Shown here in pieces: positions 56,346 to 64,000 of a stretch of 64,000 nucleotides of DNA. A program made the translations under genes and the position numbers. This DNA comes from Epiperipatus broadwayi (lineage: Eukaryota > Onychophora > Udeonychophora > Euonychophora > Peripatidae), in NCBI GenBank assembly GCA_028023455.1, contig JAQFVV010006200.1, positions 4,317,860 through 4,381,859 on the forward strand. The letters are read 5' to 3'. Below the pieces are notes generated by a model, which searched no databases, had not been told where the DNA came from, and saw only the letters and a program-made list of their open reading frames with translations. Every line of letters begins with the position of its first letter. The first letter of the stretch is position 1.

Positions 56346-58274
56346 ATAATCTTCTATTCCCTTTATTTTTTTACAATCATTATTATTATTGTTCTATGAC
56401 TTCGCGATTTTATTGAACTATATAAGTATATTTTGTATTTTATTAAATATACATTTTAGTGTTTGTTTTATTATTTTATCTAATATACAATCTTTATAAA
56501 TGTTTTATTACTTTTTCACTCTATTAGTTTATTCAACGTTTTAATTTTGCCTTCTGATTTTAACTATTTGTCTGCTATAATCATTATTACTATATTATTT
56601 CAATTCACGATTCATCTATACTTAAGTCAATATTAATATTATTTCCATCTAACGATTATTTTGCATTCCTTTTTATTATAAAACAATGTTGCTGTTAGTG
56701 CTCCTTTTCATCTCATTTGCACAATACAAGTTTTATTTCAAAATTTTATCTATATTATATATGTGCGTGTATAGAATAGATCATAGCGTAGATTATATAT
56801 ATAATAAAGCTATTCTGTAGAACGTAATAACTATGCAGAAGACGCAGTTACATGCTCACCGTTGTTCACATCACTCTCCTTTGAGATGGATTCTCTTCTC
56901 GATTATTTAGTTCTACAATGCCACTGTTAATTAGTATATATAGGTGAAAAGATAAAACTGCCTTTAAAAGGCCGACTGAAGGCAAAGATCTCTTCACCAT
57001 CTATAACGAAAAAAAAAAAAAAGACAATACTTATCAGTCTAGCAAATCTATTGACAGAAAGTGAAGATTTATAGACTCTTTTGTTTTACCTTTCAGCTAA
57101 TAATATGCTGATATTTATTTATGATCAATAAATTACTGTTTTCTGAGTTGGCTAATAGACCTGCAAAAAAAAATCATAATTTTTGTTTTTTGAAATATAA
57201 AGTACGTATGGATTTGAATCGGCCATCGTGGACATGAAATATATGCGCTGATACTATTATAAACAATTATGTATGCATATATGCGTATACGAGTTTATTT
57301 CTAAACAATGTCAAAAGACAAGACTGCTATAATTAACCGCAGGCGGTTGCTGGAAAAAATCTCGAGAATAGTATATAAAAATTATATAAACTTTTTCAAA
57401 AGAACGGAGGAAATAAACAATAACAGATAAGTAAAAATTATAGAAAGATCTTAAAGCTATAATATTAACATTATTGTTATTTATACAAATATTTTTATGT
57501 AGTTGGAATCTATTAAGATCGCCAGGAGCCGACTTGACATTATGAACAGTCCTAATAGTTTTGAGACATTGAAAGCAAATTATATAATTATTTCTATAAT
57601 AATATCACAATATCTATTTATCTTTACTTACATTATTAAAAAATATTTTAATTTCATCTATACATGATATTTTATATTTTCAAATATGCTTATTAAAATT
57701 GGATGACAATGGAACCTTTTTAAAAATATCTTTTATCAGTATAATGGTACATTTATTGTTATAAATTAAAAAGTGGGTTTTGGTGAATGAATTTATTTTT
57801 AAGAGTAACTTATTAAAATTAAACGATTTTTTTATTATTATTATTATTTAACTTTTCTCTTTATTTTTTCTCTCCCATATAAAGAAGTTGCAAAAAACAG
57901 GTTTATAATTTCAAAATATATAAATACAATAGATTATTGCAACATATTATAGACAAATGTAAATGTCAGCGTTGGACAAACATAGAATATCTTTATTATT
58001 ATTATTATTATTAGGTATTCATCAAATTGGTACTGATTCCAGGAAATAATATAAATAGCATTTATGTCATTATTTCATTATTTTCAATTTAATATATAAA
58101 TTAACATCAATAACAATATCTCATTACATTTTTATATGCTGCTTTTTTCTGCACAAGATGACATAGTTCTTAAGTATTATTAGCGTTGTCCTATATTGCT
58201 GCTATCTATTATAGATCCATCGACCTTGAAATTTGGAGTTGGCCACTTTATCGCTGCATTATACCAGCACGATA

Positions 58275-58277
<3 letters not shown>
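56346..58277. other. AT-rich unassigned DNA
   Basis: No gene is supported. A mildly less AT-rich patch at 56860-57010 has a 'tgcctttaaaaggc' palindrome (56961-56974) but nothing that identifies it. (ATT)n runs occur at 57832-57848 and 57992-58012. Confidence 0.45.
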
Positions 58278-58307
<30 letters not shown>

Positions 58308-58430
58308 CATAATACATAGTTATTGCACCTATTTTTGACAAACCATGCTATATGTGTTAGTTCATTTCTTCACCTGAAAGCAAGTTAGCTTACCAAGCAA
58401 CTGAGCTATATGATAGAATGATAATATTTT
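58278..58430 (-). repeat. (AAT)n microsatellite and possible tRNA-like SINE head
   Basis: (AAT)n spans 58278-58306. On the minus strand from about 58420 down, 'atatagctcagttgcttgg' resembles a tRNA A-box region, followed by 'aacttgctttcaggtgaag'. No good B-box follows at the expected distance, so a tRNA gene is excluded and a SINE remnant is only possible. Confidence 0.35.
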
Positions 58431-58732
58431 GTCATTGTCATAAATTTTTTGTCACTGCTTTTTGCTTTATTCATAAATGAAGTATGTGGTAAAAAAAACT
58501 AACAAGCAGCCATATATATATACTGAAGCAGATGATTTGATGCTCAGATCCTCCTTCACAGCCCACGTCCAATCTCCTACCACCTAACCATGTTTAAACC
58601 CATCCTTATGCACATATAAACATTTATTAGTATGTATATTTTTTTTGCTTTATGATTTTAACATAAATAATGTAGATATTTATATATCGTAACCTAAAAC
58701 TATTTAAGAAATAAATAATTAATATTATTTTC

Positions 58733-59206
58733 ATGTGTATGCATGCATATGGCATAAAAATATATTTTCAGTGGAGGAGATTGCTTAGAAATCATAAAAA
58801 TTATATTATATATATTATGTATTTAAAGGTCATATATGAAACTTATTATTTTTTTATATTTAATTTAGCAGTCAGAAATGATGCAATTCTTTTAAAAAGT
58901 TTCTCGAAAACAATTACCCGGAAAAGACCATTAGTTAAAAGTAAAAGATTACAATTTTGTAATAATAAAATAAATCCATTAGTGGAAATTTTGTCCACAC
59001 CAACTTGTTTTAAAATCATAAGACTTATTTTAAAACAATCATTCGAGAAACTGATAACAGAACTGCATTGTTTCAAAACTCTTACAAGACAAAGGAGATC
59101 CGGTCAGCCGATTTTAACTTGGATAAAGTGCACAAATTGCCTCAGGTCCAGCAATAGTTGCTATGATACATTCACAAAAAAAGAGTATAAATACTGCTGG
59201 ATTTGA
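58733..59206 (+). other. Longest ORF in the window, unrecognised, probably not a gene
   Basis: 157 codons. The first 45 residues come from AT-rich low-complexity DNA. Residues about 50-150 are basic (TITRKRPLVKSKR, LTRQRRSGQPILTW) with five Cys in the last half (TCFK, LHCF, CTNC, CYDT, YCW). I recognise no domain. A minus-strand ORF (58846-59076) overlaps it. It may be a decayed transposon ORF. No start context, intron signals or neighbours support a host gene. Confidence 0.15.
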
Positions 59207-61725
59207 ATCCAAAAAGGAGAGGACAACTATAATTTTCATGATGCTAAACCAAATCCACATCAGTCTGAAATTTTATCCAATGTGCCGTGAGTAGGAGAAA
59301 TTTCACCTTCCCCTCTGTTCCAATATGCTTCTCCCGTAACAAAGCTCCAGATCCCATACTTATGAACTCTAAAATATCTGCCAGTTAAGTAAATAAATGC
59401 TACCTGTCATGTCGTATTCAAACCCTAGATCTAGTGCTTAATGCTGATGACCATTACTCGTATCAAGGACTGCTACTCTGTACATCAAGGTAAAGAACTC
59501 TAGCTGCTCTTGATGATCAAACTCAGCCTTCTTTATAATAACTATAATCCTGATGCTCTATTCTGATATTATGTTTAAATGTTTATATTATTTTAACTCT
59601 CTGTAAGATAACTCTATATAACTTATTCTATCATTAAGCCTCTATTTAACATGTTTTCCTTTTATTTCCATGTGGCAAATGACTCTAGTTCATTATGTTT
59701 TATGTATTTATGTTTTAAAATGCCAATAATATTTTCAAAATCGCTAACATATATTTTATTTCTGTTTTTCCTACCCATTATTTAGGGTAATTAAGAACGT
59801 AGGTTAATTAAAAATAAGTTTTATTCAACTGATACAGGTGTTCGCGATTTTGGAAAAACAAAGTCATTAAGTTATAAAAATTGCTATAGAAAACAGATCA
59901 ACATCTGTTTTCATAAAAATGCTCTTTTTCTTTCTAAACAATAATAATGCATTGTTCTTAACTTTTAATGTACTTTATATATATTAAAAAAAGCTATATT
60001 TTATCCCAACTATTACCACCACCCAGTTATTTATGTATCAACTTATTTACTTTCATAATAGCATTACTAACTGAAATGGGTATTCATTAAATGTGTGGGG
60101 AGTTATGAATAACTTAAAGTAAAAGGGAGGGGGAAATCTTTGTCTTAAAATTCTATATTTAGTTAAATTTATCATCCACGCCTGTTTAGTGATTAGATCA
60201 TACCATTATGCAGGATATTCTATAATTTATGGGTATTAAATATTTAATATAGTCTTTAAAGCTATACCTTTCATTATCCCCAAGTGTTGCATGCATATAG
60301 GCGGTTTTGTTTCTATATTATATATATACATGCTTCTCTTTTACGGAGGTCTGGCAAAGTCGAGCCCATCATCGTTCTCAATGTCCAAGAACCAGGTTTA
60401 AACACCCCTGGGGACAAATTTGGTTGTATGTGCTTGCTTATATGGGGATCGCTCTGGAGAAACAAGCCCAATAATGCATAGCCGATCGCTCTTCATTTCA
60501 AAACCAATCCTGCCAAAGTTTGCAGAGTTATATCAGTATATTTTCAAAATGAATTCCACGAAGCACACAATCGGATCCATGACTAGATCACATCATAGAT
60601 TCTGCCTGGCACATACTGCCTGTTGTGATATTTCTAGTAAACCCATGAACATCCATAAGCCGTAATGTTATGATTGTGCTAAACAGACATCTATGTCCAT
60701 TATTTAAGATGAGCATCATTGTGACAAATTTATTATTATTAATATAAATATTCATTAGTCGTCCCACATGTCTGCCATCTTACAAACCAAAGTAATAGTT
60801 ATATTTTGTACAAATGTAATGTTTCCTTATTAAACAATTATTCTCTTTCAAATCGGTTAAATGCTAATTTCGTTTCTCTGGGGGTGGAATAGTATTTCAA
60901 TAGTACGTTTCTAAGAGTGTTAATTCTATATGGTATCTATTATTGGCATCACCACAAATGTAAACAAAGGTATTGTAAAATCTGATTTTGATGTATCAAT
61001 CAAAGATAATCTTATTTCTTAAAATCAACCATTATATAATATTTACGAAGCCAGCGCCTGACAAACAATCAGATGCATTTATTTGTCTTATCAATATAAT
61101 AAATCTCAAATATATATCATACCTGTCCGAATCATTGTGTTTTTCTTTTATTTAAGTTAATATTTTTATAAATAAGTTATGCTCCTATTGACTAGATGAT
61201 CTCCGCTAATATATAGTTAATATGATAGATTACGATCTTAATAGTTTCTAAATTGTGTTTCATGCTAAATATCACCCCATTAAACTTAAATTAGAGTCTT
61301 TTTGTGTCTCCGATGTGCGATGCCAGTGGTGAGAGATGAAATTAGATCAATATCATCGGGATTGTTGCTCATAAGTTGGTAGATCTGGGAAATAGGCAAA
61401 TAGGGCAGAATTCATGAGTGTTCCTGACTTATGTATCTTGTGCATGATTGGATTCAAGGTACTTTTGCCTAGATGCTATATCTTGTTATGTGAACATACA
61501 AAACTGACTGGTACAGGTCCCCCCCCTGGGTTGGGCTTGTCAATGTAGGGCTTCAAATATAAAAACTCACATACCTGAGATAGTAGATGTTCATATATAT
61601 AATATATTTTTTCATAATGATATTTAATATATATATATATGCATAAAAATAATTTTTTCCCTTGGTTATACACCCAGTTTAGATTTTTTAAATATTAATA
61701 TACACTCTCTGAAAGTCATTGTTAG
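59207..61725. other. Unassigned DNA, AT-rich with two more balanced patches
   Basis: Patches at about 59280-59540 and 60340-60660 are less AT-rich. The second contains 'ggaggtctggcaaagtcgag' and 'caggtttaaacacccctgggg', which look like parts of a dispersed repeat, and overlapping ORFs 60284-60481 and 60420-60665 with no recognised domain. A CCCCCCC run followed by tgggttggg lies at 61519-61535. Otherwise nothing is seen. Confidence 0.4.
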
Positions 61726-61729
61726 TATA

Positions 61730-62345
61730 AGTATAAATTTTTTTTCAGTATATATAAAAGTATATTTCTCCAGTAAATAGTATGTCATATACGCAATATT
61801 TTCCTCATAAAAGTTTTATATATCGTTTTCGCAAATCTATAAAAGAAATAAAATAGTGGCAGTTTTGTTTTTTTCTTTCATGTGATAATAAAATATAAAG
61901 AAGTATATGCTCTAAAGAATAATAAGCAATGTTTTATATAGTGTTTTTTTTTTTTTCATAAATGTTTTAATTACATACATAATTCTCGTGAATCTTGAAA
62001 GAGTGGCAGCTTTTAAGGGGTTTTCACTTTCGTAATAATATAAATAAAGAAGTGCGTTCTCCAAATAATAAATAGTAATGTTTTAGATATATAATGTTTT
62101 TTTTCATAAATATTTTAAATACATATATAATGTTTTCAAGTTTGCAAAAGAAATAAAATAGTGACAGCTTTTAAAATGCTTTCACTGTCAGAATAAAGTA
62201 TAAAGAAATAAGTATTCCAAATAATTGCTACTATGCAGATTTTTTTTTTCCAATAAATAATGTTCATAAGCATATATAACTGCCTCAGGCTAATGAAAGA
62301 AATAAAGTAGTGGCAGCTTTTAATACTTTCATTCCCTTATATATA
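61730..62345 (+). repeat. Tandem array, about 150-bp unit, four diverged copies
   Basis: The marker 'agtggcag' (or 'agtgacag') followed by a 'ttttaa'-like stretch occurs at 61855, 62002, 62160 and 62309 (spacings 147, 158, 149). Each is preceded by 'gaaagaaataaaatag'-type bases and followed by 'ctttca', 'aataaagtataaagaa', 'ccaaataat' and a long T run leading to 'cataaat'. Units are AT-rich and differ by small indels in the T runs. It lies immediately upstream of the gag region. Confidence 0.75.
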
Positions 62346-62439
62346 AACACTTGCTAAAATAATAATGACTATTTTTTTTAACGTTATCATATTATAAAGC
62401 TGTGAGTGTATAACTGATTTAAATAAGTATATATTTTAG

Positions 62440-63020
62440 AAAAGGTACAAGCCAGTAATAGCAGATCATCTGGTCAGATTATATGGCCTTACCCCTTTTG
62501 GCTGGCACCCGGTAGCAATACCAATATAAATTTGCCAACAGGTGGTGGAGCTAATGGAATAAAAGAAAACAATGATTCATAACGCAAAAAAGGTATATAG
62601 AATTTTTTTATATATAAAATATATGTGTATCAATTTTAATAAAGGTTCTTGCTAATAAATAATTGTGTTAAGATGTTGCAGGTGCTGAAGAACAACCAAA
62701 ACAAACAATGAAGCAGGACAGAAAGAAGGCCAGGTAGAAAACATAATAATTATTATCTATATTTGTTTGAAAGACTGGATCTAGGAATTAATTAAAAGAA
62801 ATAAAAGTCAGGCAGGATGGAGGTAGTCATAAGTAGATACAAATCAGGTACGGGAGATTAGAGTAAAGGGAAAGTATGTTGAGAATGGGGGAGGAGGTGT
62901 TAATCCATGTTGAAATAAAAATAAAAGAATCACAAACTCATCTGTGTAGTTAGGAACAATAAGAAAATTTTCTAACTTAAATACGATAGACAAACGGAGG
63001 GTAGTGGTGAGGAAGATGGC
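62440..63020 (+). other. Region upstream of gag, possible LTR or leader
   Basis: Composition becomes more balanced from 62440 ('ccttaccccttttggctggcacccgg') and A/G-rich from 62680 to 63020. A TGGTGGAGCTAATGG word at 62542-62556 could be a primer-binding site (TGG start), but no matching LTR end pair can be checked because the element runs off the window. The ORF 62844-63029 on the minus strand is not meaningful. Confidence 0.3.
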
Positions 63021-64000
63021 ATGGACCAAGGAAAAGCATTGAGGTCAGGCAAAATAATTTCCAAAAGCGATAATAAACCTAAGGAGGCCGAAAATCAAAC
63101 TGTAACCATAGAAACAGTAGTATGGATGTTGAAAAGAATGGAAGAGAGGTTTGAAAACTTGGAATCAAAGATTGAAGACGTAAGCAAACAGACAAAGGAC
63201 TGGATGGCCATCACATGGGACAAAATGAATAACACTGTAGCAACAAAGATAGATGAGGTACGAACAGAATGCTGACAGGAATGTGATGATATTCATAACA
63301 AGTTCAAAGGGTCTCTGAAGGACCACAAGCATGAAACTAGGGTCACCATCGGGAGAACTCATAGATCAGCAAAACAAACAAGAGGCCACCTTTCATGGTT
63401 ACATTGAAAAAATCAGGGAGGAGATCTACAACATAGAGGAGGATATGATAACCGAGGAGAAATCAGAGGTGTTCAAACAGACTAGAGTCAAGGTGAGTAT
63501 AGAGGAAGGAGGACTGGAGATAATACCAAACAGACCCTGGCCTATTTCAGAAACCAGTGCGGGAAAATCAACACCCATTATATCAAGAGAACAAGTACTG
63601 TACTCATCTATATCACTGACAAAATTTATCCAAGTGGAAAACCCAAGAGTGCATATAAATAGCCTACAGGAATTATTCAAATTCCAACAAGTGCCGGCAG
63701 TGGACCAGATGGCCCTCACTGTCTATTATTTGCAGGAATACATCAAGGCATGGTGGGACTGTTATGAAGATAAGCCACCAGACTTTGAAAGTTATTGATT
63801 TGCCCTATTGAAAACTTTTTGGAGTGAGAAGTGCCAAGACGGTATTTACCACATGATTTTAAAAGAGGGTTATGGCTCTATTAACCAGGAAACTCACATG
63901 CAATTTTTCATCAGGCAGGTGGCATGTCTCCGATCGTTGATCCTGCGTTCCTGCTCATGGAGACTCAAATTATTAGAGTAATACAGCAAAATATGCCACC
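63021..64000 (+). pseudogene. Ty3-like retrotransposon gag, broken and cut by window end
   Basis: Two long ORFs in different frames cover a gag-like protein. The first (63021-63275) begins MDQGKALRSGK and carries a probable coiled coil (METVV-type heptads, MEERFENLESKIEDVSKQ) at residues about 30-80, ending at TGA 63273-63275. The second (63331-63798) ends with QEYIKAWWDCYEDKPPDFES and TGA at 63796-63798; the aromatic 'WW...Y.....F' block fits the capsid region of Ty3-like gag ('A..WW......tW..F...F'). Capsid-like reading continues past the stop to about 63930, then changes frame. At least two stops and two frame changes mean this copy is inactive. The rest of the element would lie beyond 64000. 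A gene-domesticated gag cannot be excluded, but the breaks argue against it. Confidence 0.65.

Noticed and set aside
62540-62560. tRNA primer-binding site of an LTR element
   Set aside because: The TGG-starting word fits in principle, but the LTR end cannot be defined and I could not match it to a tRNA with confidence.

Overview
This window looks like intergenic or intronic DNA from an AT-rich animal nuclear genome. Supporting signs are long tetranucleotide microsatellites, tRNA-derived SINEs, RTE-type and other non-LTR reverse-transcriptase relics, a Ty3-like gag relic and dense MITE-like hairpins. There is no operon structure and I found no convincing host protein-coding exon. Nearly all the short ORFs are low-complexity or lie inside repeats. 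I cannot name the species; it is most likely an invertebrate.

Layout. 1-3.8 kb: AT-rich DNA with degenerate GATA-type repeats and an inverted pair of family R1. 3.8-6.4 kb: three adjoining inverted-repeat elements (R5, R6, R7). 7.6-8.1 kb: very long (TATC)n. 9-17.4 kb: single R1 and R4 pieces, Penelope-like 'CTGAAGA...GAAAC' ends and two R2 foldbacks. 18-23.9 kb: two LINE reverse-transcriptase relics, a GC-rich degenerate repeat, a SINE foldback (R3), a tRNA-Val-like SINE and a near-perfect R1 foldback. 28-37.7 kb: a TIR element, a 47-bp GC-rich minisatellite, an RTE 3' end and more R1. 40.8-47.1 kb: tandem repeats (about 218 bp and exactly 419 bp) and several hairpins. 49.3-53.4 kb: an RTE 3' end, a hairpin, a 2-kb composite R4 foldback carrying a SINE insertion, and another hairpin. 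55-56.3 kb: three R1 copies. 61.7-64 kb: a roughly 150-bp tandem array followed by a broken retrotransposon gag that runs off the window.

Main result. At least four repeat families contain the layout of a type-I hammerhead self-cleaving ribozyme: a CTGANGA box, a small stem-II hairpin, GAA(A), a very short palindromic stem III ending in a UH cleavage site, and a stem I closed by the flanks. The clearest case is the 419-bp tandem repeat at 44821-45752, with two identical motifs exactly one unit apart on the minus strand. This matches the architecture known for animal retrozymes and hammerhead satellites. Family R1 carries an independent hammerhead with a different sequence; four copies keep an intact core. 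R4 and R5 carry related ones and share with the 419-bp repeat a CTGAACT(N)AGTTCAG-type module about 110-140 nt upstream of the ribozyme. Several copies also sit in inverted pairs, so a transcript could form either an active ribozyme or a long hairpin that sequesters it. All ribozyme calls come from hand folding; none has been computed or tested.
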